Position numbers and translations under genes: made by a program
The notes under the pieces: model-generated
What the model saw: the letters and a program-made list of their open reading frames with translations, nothing else
Told to the model about the DNA's origin: nothing
The model's database searches: none
Shown: in pieces, positions 1 to 5,762 of the stretch
Layout: every line of letters starts with the position of its first letter
Numbering within the stretch: position 1 is the first letter of the stretch
NCBI GenBank assembly: GCA_023248455.1
Contig: JAHFEN010000042.1
Location: 1-6,475, forward strand
Direction of reading: 5' to 3'
Length of the DNA stretch: 6,475 bases
From: Microcaldota archaeon
GTDB lineage: Archaea > Micrarchaeota > Micrarchaeia > Anstonellales > Anstonellaceae

Positions 1-20
1 CGTTTGCGACCTACAAACAT

Positions 21-59
21 TCTTTAACCTAATCTTCGCTTACTCACGCTGGGAAGGTG
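21..59 (+). promoter_or_regulatory. Putative promoter and ribosome binding site of pdxST
   Basis: An AT-rich stretch, CTTTAACCT at about 21-29, lies where an archaeal TATA box would place transcription start near base 50. GGTG at 56-59 is seven bases before the pdxS ATG and fits an archaeal Shine-Dalgarno core. The TATA match is weak and only 66 bases of upstream sequence are visible, so the promoter part is tentative; the ribosome binding site is more convincing. Confidence 0.35.
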
Positions 60-66
60 CGAAGCA

Positions 67-969
67 ATGAAAAAATCCGAGGCTAATTCATCAACTGGCA
101 CTTTTGCCGTGAAGGCAGGCTTAGCGCAGATGCTGAAAGGCGGCGTCATAATGGACGTGGTGAACGCGCAGCACGCAAAAATAGCGGAGGATGCCGGGGC
201 TGTGGCGGTCATGGCGCTTGAGGCAGTGCCTGCTGACATAAGGAGGCTGGGCGGCGTTGCCCGGATGTCCGACCCCAAAATGATAAAGGCGATAAAAGCA
301 GAAGTAACCATCCCGGTAATGGCAAAGTGCAGGATAGGGCACTTTGTGGAAGCGCAGGTGCTTGAGTCGCTCGCAGTCGATTACATTGACGAAAGCGAGG
401 TGCTCACGCCGGCAGACGCAGAGCACCACATTGACAAATGGCAGTTTAAGGTTCCGTTCGTGTGCGGCTGCCGCGACCTGGGCGAGGCGCTGCGCAGGAT
501 TTCAGAGGGCGCGGCAATGATCCGCACAAAAGGGGAGGCCGGCACAGGAAACGTGGTGGAGGCAGTGCGCCACATCCGCGCAGTGAACAGCGGCATTGTC
601 TCGCTCAAGGGAAAAACCAAGGCAGAGCTTGCGGGAACGGCGCAGGCAATGCGCGTGCCTGTCTCGCTTATTGAAAAAGTCCGCGAGCTTGGGAGGCTGC
701 CAGTTGTGAATTTTGCGGCCGGAGGTATTGCGACTCCTGCGGACGCTGCGCTGTGCATGCAGCTCGGCGTGGACGGAGTATTTGTGGGAAGCGGCATATT
801 CAAGTCATCCGACCCGGAGAAGCGGGCGCAGGCAATAGTGGATGCGGTTGCGCACTTCAACAACCCGAAAAAGATAGCCGAAGCATCCGAAGGATTGGGC
901 AAGCCAATGGACAGCCTTGAACTGGAAACGCTTCGGCCAGAGGAAAAGCTTGCCCGAAGAGGAATCTAA
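67..969 (+). CDS. pdxS: Pyridoxal 5'-phosphate synthase, lyase/synthase subunit PdxS
   Basis: PdxS (PDX1/SNZ family) builds PLP directly from ribose 5-phosphate, glyceraldehyde 3-phosphate and ammonia supplied by PdxT, in a cytosolic dodecamer coated with glutaminase subunits. The 300-aa product is collinear with Bacillus PdxS (294 aa, recalled) with an offset of about six residues. GGVIMDVVNAQHAKIAEDAG carries Asp30 (equivalent to Asp24), VMAKCRIGH carries Lys87 (Lys81, the first substrate lysine), DYIDESEVLTPAD carries Asp108 (Asp102), and IRTKGEAGTGN carries Lys155 (Lys149, the second lysine). The phosphate-binding segments NFAAGG and GVFVGSGIF follow near the C-terminus. All key residues are present, so the enzyme should be active. 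The ATG at 67 has a GGTG site seven bases upstream. The stop TAA shares its last A with the pdxT ATG, indicating translational coupling. Confidence 0.97.
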   Translation: MKKSEANSSTGTFAVKAGLAQMLKGGVIMDVVNAQHAKIAEDAGAVAVMALEAVPADIRRLGGVARMSDPKMIKAIKAEVTIPVMAKCRIGHFVEAQVLESLAVDYIDESEVLTPADAEHHIDKWQFKVPFVCGCRDLGEALRRISEGAAMIRTKGEAGTGNVVEAVRHIRAVNSGIVSLKGKTKAELAGTAQAMRVPVSLIEKVRELGRLPVVNFAAGGIATPADAALCMQLGVDGVFVGSGIFKSSDPEKRAQAIVDAVAHFNNPKKIAEASEGLGKPMDSLELETLRPEEKLARRGI

Positions 970-1547
970 TGAAGCGGATAGGCGTACTAGCGCTGCAGGG
1001 CGGCGTCGAAGAGCACATAAACGCCCTGCTGAACGCATCGGACAGGATAGGGACACCTGTGCAGGCAGTGGAAGTGCGCACGCAGGAGGACGCGGAGAAT
1101 CTCGACGGCATAATCCTCCCTGGCGGCGAGTCCACTGCCATCTCAAAAATGATGTCGCGGGCGAACCTTTTTTCCTCTGTAATGCAAATCAGGAAAATAA
1201 TGGGCACCTGCGCAGGCGCCATAATGCTTGCGAAAAGGGTGGAAGGTGCCATGCTTGACCAGCGCTTCCTTTCGCTCATGGACATCTCCATATCCAGGAA
1301 CGCATACGGCTCGCAGCTGGAATCATTCGAAGCTCTGCTTGACACTGAATTCGGGAGGATAAAAGGCGTTTTCATCCGCGCCCCAAGGATGCTGCTCATT
1401 GGAAGCGGCAACGTGCGCCCCCTCGCATTCCACTGCGAGGAGCCAGTGGCAGCCTATCAGCAGTCCGGGGGCAGGCATTACCTCGCGCTCACCTTCCATC
1501 CCGAATTGACCACTACAAAGTTCCACGAGTTTTTCATCAGACTATAA
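969..1547 (+). CDS. pdxT: Pyridoxal 5'-phosphate synthase, glutaminase subunit PdxT
   Basis: PdxT is the class I glutamine amidotransferase partner of PdxS: it hydrolyses glutamine and channels ammonia into the PdxS barrel. The 192-aa product has the usual family length. It opens with the typical IGVLALQGGVEEH, then has LPGGEST at about 50-56 (glycine-rich oxyanion region), the nucleophile elbow GTCAG with Cys81, and TFHPE near the C-terminus with His177 and Glu179 completing the Cys-His-Glu triad. The ATG overlaps the pdxS stop by one base (TAATG), so the two are one operon and are probably made in proportion. No strong terminator hairpin follows; the next gene begins 68 bases downstream behind its own promoter-like sequence. 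Confidence 0.96.
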   Translation: MKRIGVLALQGGVEEHINALLNASDRIGTPVQAVEVRTQEDAENLDGIILPGGESTAISKMMSRANLFSSVMQIRKIMGTCAGAIMLAKRVEGAMLDQRFLSLMDISISRNAYGSQLESFEALLDTEFGRIKGVFIRAPRMLLIGSGNVRPLAFHCEEPVAAYQQSGGRHYLALTFHPELTTTKFHEFFIRL

Positions 1548-1575
1548 CGCCCGCATGCCGCACGAAAACATCTGA

Positions 1576-1584
1576 CTTTTTATA
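1576..1584 (+). promoter_or_regulatory. Putative TATA box for the secreted/membrane protein pair
   Basis: CTTTTTATA sits in the short pdxT-1616 gap. A TATA box here would start transcription near 1605, just ahead of the ribosome binding site, giving a leader of about ten bases. The same T-run could also end the pdxST transcript, since archaeal RNA polymerase can terminate at oligo-T; the sequence alone does not separate these roles. Confidence 0.4.
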
Positions 1585-1606
1585 GTTCGCACACCAATTC
1601 TTCTCC

Positions 1607-1613
1607 GGTGATC
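1607..1613 (+). promoter_or_regulatory. Strong archaeal ribosome binding site (GGTGATC)
   Basis: GGTGATC matches the expected complement of the conserved 3' end of archaeal 16S rRNA over seven bases. Its GGTG core is five bases ahead of the ATG at 1616. It fixes that start codon and is one of the better indications that the host is archaeal. Confidence 0.6.
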
Positions 1614-1615
1614 GG

Positions 1616-2305
1616 ATGAAAACACTCATTCCACTCTTTCTCTGCATTGCGGCATCGGTGGCTTTTGCCGACATACTGCCACCAGACTCGCATTCTCTTG
1701 ATCTGTGCGTCAAGATAGCCAATCTCGTTGAATTTCCGGATGTTACAATAGTTGGTCTTATACAGGGCCCAATGTCATCGGAGAGTGGCTATAGACTATC
1801 GGAAGTTGCAGGGGGCACGTGCCTGGGTAAGGGCTACAAATTCAACAGCCTTTCTCTTTATGCCGTCAAAAAAAACGGCCTCGGGCCGAGCGGCGTGCAG
1901 TCGCTTGGCGTAAAGACAACGACGAAGCCGAATGAAGGATGCATTGATGAGAACGGACAGACCTGCACATACAAGGCCTACTCAATAGATGATTCAAGGG
2001 CGCAGCTGCTTTCGGACGCAATCGAGACATACGGCGGCTATATTTCAAACTCTGACCAGAGAAGTTCGGTGTCAGTCAACTACTATCTGGCTGAAGGTCA
2101 AAACGGAAAAATAAGTCTCGTGAAAGGTGAAACCACGACCAAATACACGGATGGCCGGGAAATCAGGTCTGGTGAGAGGCCAGCGAGCGCCAAAACACCT
2201 TTCCCTCCAATCCCATCGCCGCCTCCAAGCCCAAATTCCGTTCAAAAGGACTTCTTTTCCTCGTTCATCTGCTTTTTCGTGCAGCTTTTCGGCGGCAGGT
2301 GCTGA
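1616..2305 (+). CDS. Secreted or surface protein of unknown function with proline-rich C-terminal linker
   Basis: I cannot assign a function to this 229-aa protein. Residues 1-18 form a clear signal peptide (MKT, a hydrophobic core, then AFA before Asp19), so the mature protein should be exported. The mature N-terminus starts DILPPDSHSLDLCVKI, followed by EFPDVTIVG and a CLGKGYKFNSLSLYAVKK segment (69-86). From memory, this order (DxLP, H, C-x-K-I-x-N, FPD, CL-x-KGYKFN) resembles an unnamed envelope domain in some Bacteroidetes and uncultivated archaea; I could not check this. Mature cysteines are 31, 69, 109, 117, 219 and 229, an even number suitable for disulfides. Residues 195-207 are a proline-rich linker, and the last 18 are phenylalanine-rich (DFFSSFICFFVQLFGGRC), perhaps a membrane-associating tail. 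Its stop abuts the start of the next gene, which implies a joint role. Base composition appears AT-richer than pdxST. Confidence 0.85.
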   Translation: MKTLIPLFLCIAASVAFADILPPDSHSLDLCVKIANLVEFPDVTIVGLIQGPMSSESGYRLSEVAGGTCLGKGYKFNSLSLYAVKKNGLGPSGVQSLGVKTTTKPNEGCIDENGQTCTYKAYSIDDSRAQLLSDAIETYGGYISNSDQRSSVSVNYYLAEGQNGKISLVKGETTTKYTDGREIRSGERPASAKTPFPPIPSPPPSPNSVQKDFFSSFICFFVQLFGGRC

Positions 2306-2662
2306 ATGGACGCATATCAATCGTCATTTTTTTCCTCACTTTTTCTCACAGTGGCAGTTGAAACCGCTGTCCTGCTAATCCTGGTAAGGCGTCTCTTCAG
2401 AAACAAGAAAGGCAGGCCAACAACTCCATTGATAATAGCCTCCGGAATCTTAGCTTCATCATTAACACTGCCCTATGTCTGGTTTGTCCTTCCTCAACTG
2501 GTGCACAATTACCAGCTGTATGCGCTTGCCTCGGAATCTTTCGCGGCAATTGCCGAGGCTCCTGCTCTTGCCCTGGTAATGCGGATCAGGATCAAGGATG
2601 CGTTTTTTCTGTCATTGGTCTGCAACCTAGCCTCGTTTCTAGTCGGCATGCTTATACTCTGA
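2306..2662 (+). CDS. Small four-helix integral membrane protein of unknown function
   Basis: The 118-aa product is almost entirely hydrophobic. Four likely membrane segments are at about 8-30, 42-64, 72-92 and 98-118, with a basic cytosolic loop RRLFRNKKGR after the first. Several polar residues lie within the predicted helices: Glu19 in helix 1, Glu77 and Glu84 in helix 3, Asn107 in helix 4. Helix 2 carries TLPYVWFVLP. Buried acids and a repeated glutamate pattern suggest a functional or partner-binding core rather than a simple anchor. The ATG follows the preceding stop with no gap (TGAATG), and GGTG at 2298-2301 inside the upstream gene can serve as its ribosome binding site, so translation is probably coupled to the secreted protein. 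I do not recognise a named family. Confidence 0.82.
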   Translation: MDAYQSSFFSSLFLTVAVETAVLLILVRRLFRNKKGRPTTPLIIASGILASSLTLPYVWFVLPQLVHNYQLYALASESFAAIAEAPALALVMRIRIKDAFFLSLVCNLASFLVGMLIL

Positions 2663-2681
2663 GCAGGGTTTTGTTACACCG

Positions 2682-2689
2682 TTATATAA
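2682..2689 (+). promoter_or_regulatory. TATA box in the 2663-2891 gap
   Basis: TTATATAA is one of the best TATA-like sequences in the window. It lies 20 bases after the membrane protein stop and is centred about 29 bases before an ATG at 2715, the spacing expected for a leaderless archaeal transcript. The proBA start is about 205 bases away and has a closer candidate, so this box probably serves something within the gap. Confidence 0.5.
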
Positions 2690-2714
2690 GCAATCCCCAG
2701 CACAAGGAAAACCC

Positions 2715-2816
2715 ATGGACAGACGCATGCTGGACTCATACTCATTCTTCCAATCAGCCAGCATGAGCACTGCGCCAGCGCCGCAGCCCGGGCCGCGCCG
2801 CCCAACACTCTCTTAA
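2715..2816 (+). CDS. Possible 33-aa leaderless small protein (or transcribed small RNA)
   Basis: An ATG at the predicted transcription start of the TATA box at 2682-2689 opens a 33-codon frame ending in TAA. The predicted peptide begins MDRRMLDSYSFFQSASMS and ends in a low-complexity proline/arginine-rich tail (PAPQPGPRRP). No family is recognisable and no Shine-Dalgarno site is present, as expected for a leaderless message. The promoter spacing is the main argument for it. The peptide is short and compositionally biased, and an inverted repeat lies inside, so a non-coding RNA or a long leader for proBA are real alternatives. Confidence 0.3.
   Translation: MDRRMLDSYSFFQSASMSTAPAPQPGPRRPTLS
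2726..2765 (+). repeat. Perfect 8-bp inverted repeat with 24-base loop
   Basis: CATGCTGG at 2726-2733 is matched exactly by CCAGCATG at 2758-2765. In RNA this would fold as an 8-bp stem close to the 5' end of any transcript from the 2682-2689 TATA box. It could be an RNA structure or a protein-binding operator. An 8-bp match can arise by chance, so the functional reading is inference. Confidence 0.4.
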
Positions 2817-2835
2817 GTCGCCGAAAGGCCCTGAC

Positions 2836-2844
2836 AAAAAATAT
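2836..2844 (+). promoter_or_regulatory. Putative TATA box of the proBA-proC operon
   Basis: AAAAAATAT lies about 52 bases before the proBA ATG. Transcription would start near 2866, leaving a short leader that contains the GGGGTG ribosome binding site. The A-run makes this a plausible but not sharply defined TATA element. Confidence 0.4.
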
Positions 2845-2848
2845 GGAA

Positions 2849-2862
2849 TTTTTTCTTTTCTT
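2849..2862 (+). terminator. T-rich tract, possible archaeal oligo-T terminator
   Basis: Six T, a C, four T, a C and two T follow one another without a hairpin ahead of them. Oligo-T alone can terminate archaeal transcription, so this could end transcripts coming from the upstream pair or the small ORF. It falls between the proposed proBA TATA box and its start site, so it would not stop proBA transcription. Confidence 0.3.
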
Positions 2863-2880
2863 AATCAAAACCATGCGCCA

Positions 2881-2886
2881 GGGGTG
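2881..2886 (+). promoter_or_regulatory. Ribosome binding site of proBA
   Basis: GGGGTG ends five bases before the ATG at 2892 and matches the archaeal Shine-Dalgarno core. It supports that start over any internal methionine. Confidence 0.6.
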
Positions 2887-2891
2887 CTCAT

Positions 2892-4958
2892 ATGGAAAAT
2901 CGGACGGAACTCAATTCCCGCTGCAAGCGGATAGTCATAAAAATAGGCACAGGTGTACTGAATTCGCGCGATGGCAAGCTTGACTTGAACGTGCTTCGCG
3001 ACCTGTGCGAGCAGGCAGCTGACCTCCACGAGGCAGGCAAGGAGATCGTAGTAGTAACTTCAGGCGCGGTTGCCAGCGGAAGGACAAGGCTGGAACTCAA
3101 CGGCGCAGAATTGGACATGGCGCTTCAGCAGGCAAGCGCGGCAGTGGGGCAGAGCCTTCTCATGGAGCAGTACCATGCTTTTTTCGGCAGGCGCGGCAAG
3201 TGCGTGGCCCAGATTCTGCTCACGCAACAGGACTTCGAGGACCAATCGCGCTTCAGGAACATGCTCTCCACATTCGAGCGCCTCCTCGGCATGAGGGTAA
3301 TCCCGGTAGTGAACGAAAATGACGCAGTTGCAACCGAGGAGCTGGATTCTTCTAAAGGCAAGGACGAGCGACTGTTCGGCGACAACGACACGCTTTCCTC
3401 GCTGGTTGCCGCTGGCATCAAGGCAGATGCGCTCATCATTCTTTCCACAGTCGACGGGCTGCTGGACAAAAACAAGCGGGCAATAGCCGCAGTTTCCGGA
3501 TTCGACGAGAGCATCTGGCAGCTGGATTTTGGCGAGGTGACTGGCCGCGGTGGGCTCTCATCCAAGCTTGGGGCAATGCGCAAGGCAACTTCAAACGGAA
3601 TAATCGGCATAATTGCAAACGGGAAAAGCAGCGGCGTGCTCGAGCGCATTTTTTCCGGGGAAAACATAGGCACCCTCTTTGCCAAGGGGGCCCAGTCCGA
3701 GGCGCAAAAACCGGGCTACAGCCAAAAAATCGCCGCGCAGGCAAAAGAGAGCGGGCGAATGCTCTCCAAAGCTTCTGAAGAAAAAAGGGACAGCGCGCTT
3801 GTTGCTGCTGCTGCCTTGATTGAAGCAAATGCGCAAGACATACTGGAAAAGAACGCTGCCGAAGTTGCAGAGGCAAAAGAAAGAGGGCAGGGCGCCGGTT
3901 TCCTACAGCGGCTTGGGCTGAGCCAAAAGGGCATACAATACCTGTCAGACACCCTGCGCAAAGTTGCAGCGCTCAAATTGCCTGCTGAAAAAATTGCAGA
4001 GTGGGAGCTTGAAAACGGGCTTCAGATAACAAAAGTAAGGGTGCCCCTGGGGGCAATTCTCCTGATCTTCGAGTCGCGGCCAGATGTAGTGGTGGAAGGC
4101 GCAGCATTGGCGCTAAAATCCGGCAATTCGATAATCCTTAAGGGAGGCAAGGAGGCAGCAAAGACAAATGCCATTCTTTCAGGCCTGCTGCGGCAAGCGC
4201 TTGCGCAATCCGGCTTGCCGGAGGATGCCGTGCAACTTTTCGGCGGCACCAGGGAAGACCTCAAGGAGCTGCTGAAAAAAAGCGATTGCCTGGACCTTGT
4301 GGTTCCTCGAGGCGGCGAGGGCTTGCTGAAATTTGTCAAAGCCAGTTCCGAAATACCAATTCTCTTTGCAGGCGGGGGCAACTGCCACCTCTATGTGCAC
4401 GGGGATGCTGACCTGGAGGCAGCGGCAGAAATCGCAATAAATGCCAAAACGCAAAAGCCGAGCGCCTGCAATGCAATAGAAACGCTGCTGGTCCATGAAA
4501 AAATCGCACCCGCTTTTCTTCCCCTCGTAGCTGAGAAGCTGCTTGCAAAAGGAGTGGAGCTTCGCTGCTGTGCCGCAAGCCAGAGAATTTTGAGCGGGTT
4601 CAGCACAAAGGCAGCAACCGAAGACGACTGGGCAGAGGAGTTCTTGAGCCTTATCCTCTCAGTTAAAGTAGTCTCAGGAGTGGAAGAGGCAGTTGGGCAT
4701 ATCAACCGCTACGGAACCAGGCATTCCGATGCAATCGTGGCGCAGGACAAGGGCGCGGCGGATTTCTTCTGCAATGAAGTGGACGCCGCCTGCCTTTACT
4801 GGAACGCCTCCACCCGCTTTACGGACGGAGGCCAGTTCGGGTTTGGAGCCGAGCTCGGCATAAGCACCCAAAAGCTCCATGTGCGGGGGCCCATAGGCTT
4901 GGATGCCCTGTGCAGCTACAAGTACAAAATAGCCGGAAACGGCAATATCAGGGGTTGA
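2892..4958 (+). CDS. proBA: Bifunctional delta-1-pyrroline-5-carboxylate synthase: glutamate 5-kinase fused to gamma-glutamyl phosphate reductase
   Basis: This 688-aa protein carries the first two steps of proline synthesis: ATP-dependent phosphorylation of glutamate, then NADPH reduction of glutamyl phosphate to the semialdehyde, which cyclises to pyrroline-5-carboxylate. Residues 1-265 are the amino acid kinase domain: VIKIGTG with Lys17, TSGAVASG (56-63), VVNENDAV (139-146), GDNDTLS (163-169), and GRGGLSSKLGAM (218-229) with Lys225. There is no C-terminal PUA domain, unlike E. coli ProB. After a short linker, residues 275-688 are an aldehyde-dehydrogenase-fold reductase: FESRPD (393-398), LKGGKEA, VPRGG (471-475), KPSACNAIETLLV with nucleophile Cys526, and NASTRFTDGGQFGFGAE (638 onward). 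The order and PUA-less layout match eukaryotic P5CS (plant about 717 aa, recalled). The frame is unbroken across the junction. The usual TD of the kinase ATP site reads ST (185-186). proC follows after four bases. Confidence 0.95.
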   Translation: MENRTELNSRCKRIVIKIGTGVLNSRDGKLDLNVLRDLCEQAADLHEAGKEIVVVTSGAVASGRTRLELNGAELDMALQQASAAVGQSLLMEQYHAFFGRRGKCVAQILLTQQDFEDQSRFRNMLSTFERLLGMRVIPVVNENDAVATEELDSSKGKDERLFGDNDTLSSLVAAGIKADALIILSTVDGLLDKNKRAIAAVSGFDESIWQLDFGEVTGRGGLSSKLGAMRKATSNGIIGIIANGKSSGVLERIFSGENIGTLFAKGAQSEAQKPGYSQKIAAQAKESGRMLSKASEEKRDSALVAAAALIEANAQDILEKNAAEVAEAKERGQGAGFLQRLGLSQKGIQYLSDTLRKVAALKLPAEKIAEWELENGLQITKVRVPLGAILLIFESRPDVVVEGAALALKSGNSIILKGGKEAAKTNAILSGLLRQALAQSGLPEDAVQLFGGTREDLKELLKKSDCLDLVVPRGGEGLLKFVKASSEIPILFAGGGNCHLYVHGDADLEAAAEIAINAKTQKPSACNAIETLLVHEKIAPAFLPLVAEKLLAKGVELRCCAASQRILSGFSTKAATEDDWAEEFLSLILSVKVVSGVEEAVGHINRYGTRHSDAIVAQDKGAADFFCNEVDAACLYWNASTRFTDGGQFGFGAELGISTQKLHVRGPIGLDALCSYKYKIAGNGNIRG

Positions 4959-4962
4959 TATC

Positions 4963-5739
4963 ATGATTGGGATAATCGGCGTCGGGAATATGGGCACGGC
5001 AATAGCCGGGCGGCTTCAAAAAAACGGGCTCGAAGTAATTGCAAAGGGCAGGAAAATGATAAGCATCAGCGGCGTGAAGGAAGCATCGGGCTTCGATGAG
5101 ATGGCCCGCTGCAAGGCAGTGCTCCTTTGCGTCAAGCCAGCCGACTTGTCCTCAGTGGCAAGCGGCATGAAGGTTGCAATCTCAAGCACAGGCGGGCATC
5201 CGCTGCTCATATCCATAGCCGCAGGCAGAAGCTTGCAGTGGCTGGAAGGGCATCTTGGCAACGAGAGGATTGTCCGGGCAATGCCAAATCTGGCTGCAAG
5301 GGCAGGAAAGTCCTTCACCTGCTTCTCCGCGAATTCCAATGCTTCCAGCGAAGACTTGGAGCTTGCGCAGGAAATTTTCTCAACATTTGGCTCGTGCAGG
5401 CAGGTAAGCGAAGGCTCTCTTAATGCAGTGACTGCAATCAGCGGCAGCGGGCTTGCCTACTTTCTCTATTTTGCCCGCGCGCTTGCCAAGGCAGGCGTTT
5501 CAGCTGGCTTGGAAGGCGGGCTTGCCGATCTGCTTGCGCGCAGCACACTCATCGGCGTTTCTGCAATAGCTGATGAAGCAACTCCCTCCACATTCGACGA
5601 GCTTATTGCCTCAATTGCCACGCCAGGCGGGACCACTGAGGCTGCGCTTGGCGTGTTCGAGCAGAATGGAATGGAAAAGACCGTCAGCAGCGCAGTTCAT
5701 GCTGCAAAAGAGAGGTGCGAGGCGCTGGCGCAGAAATAG
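4963..5739 (+). CDS. proC: Pyrroline-5-carboxylate reductase
   Basis: ProC performs the last step, NAD(P)H-dependent reduction of pyrroline-5-carboxylate to proline, in the cytosol. The 258-aa product is slightly shorter than the usual 265-280. It begins with the Rossmann fingerprint GIIGVGNMG (3-11); the segment after the second strand reads AKGRKM, whose basic residues would suit NADPH (inference). VKPAD (58-62) and RAMPNLAA (105-112) are typical, and the C-terminal dimerisation domain carries AISGSGLAYF (158-167) and ATPGGTTEAAL (219-229). The family normally has SGSGPAY; here leucine replaces that proline. The ATG is four bases after the proBA stop, with GGGGTTGAT nearby as a weak ribosome binding site, so the genes are co-transcribed and complete the glutamate-to-proline route. 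Confidence 0.95.
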   Translation: MIGIIGVGNMGTAIAGRLQKNGLEVIAKGRKMISISGVKEASGFDEMARCKAVLLCVKPADLSSVASGMKVAISSTGGHPLLISIAAGRSLQWLEGHLGNERIVRAMPNLAARAGKSFTCFSANSNASSEDLELAQEIFSTFGSCRQVSEGSLNAVTAISGSGLAYFLYFARALAKAGVSAGLEGGLADLLARSTLIGVSAIADEATPSTFDELIASIATPGGTTEAALGVFEQNGMEKTVSSAVHAAKERCEALAQK

Positions 5740-5762
5740 TCAAACTTCCTTCTGTAAAGTGC

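Noticed and set aside
381..902. 173-codon frame antisense to pdxS
   Set aside because: Serine/alanine-rich low-complexity translation typical of the reverse strand of a GC-rich gene; no initiation signals.
857..1411. Long open frame (184 codons) antisense to pdxS/pdxT
   Set aside because: Lies opposite two well-conserved enzymes with intact motifs; a product of GC-rich codon structure, with no recognisable protein features.
1421..1440. Perfect 7-bp hairpin (CCTCGCA/TGCGAGG, 6-base loop) inside pdxT
   Set aside because: It sits within conserved coding sequence with no following T-tract, so it is neither a terminator nor a likely regulatory site; probably chance in GC-rich DNA.
2674..2874. 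66-codon frame on the minus strand across the 2663-2891 gap
   Set aside because: No ribosome binding site or suitable promoter upstream of its ATG; composition looks like translated intergenic sequence, and the plus-strand TATA box and T-tract fall within it.
3125..3685. 186-codon frame antisense to the kinase half of proBA
   Set aside because: Covered entirely by a confidently identified enzyme domain; serine-rich shadow translation.
5740..5762. Possible terminator between the convergent proC and minus-strand genes
   Set aside because: Only 23 bases with short pyrimidine runs; no convincing oligo-T tract or hairpin in either direction.
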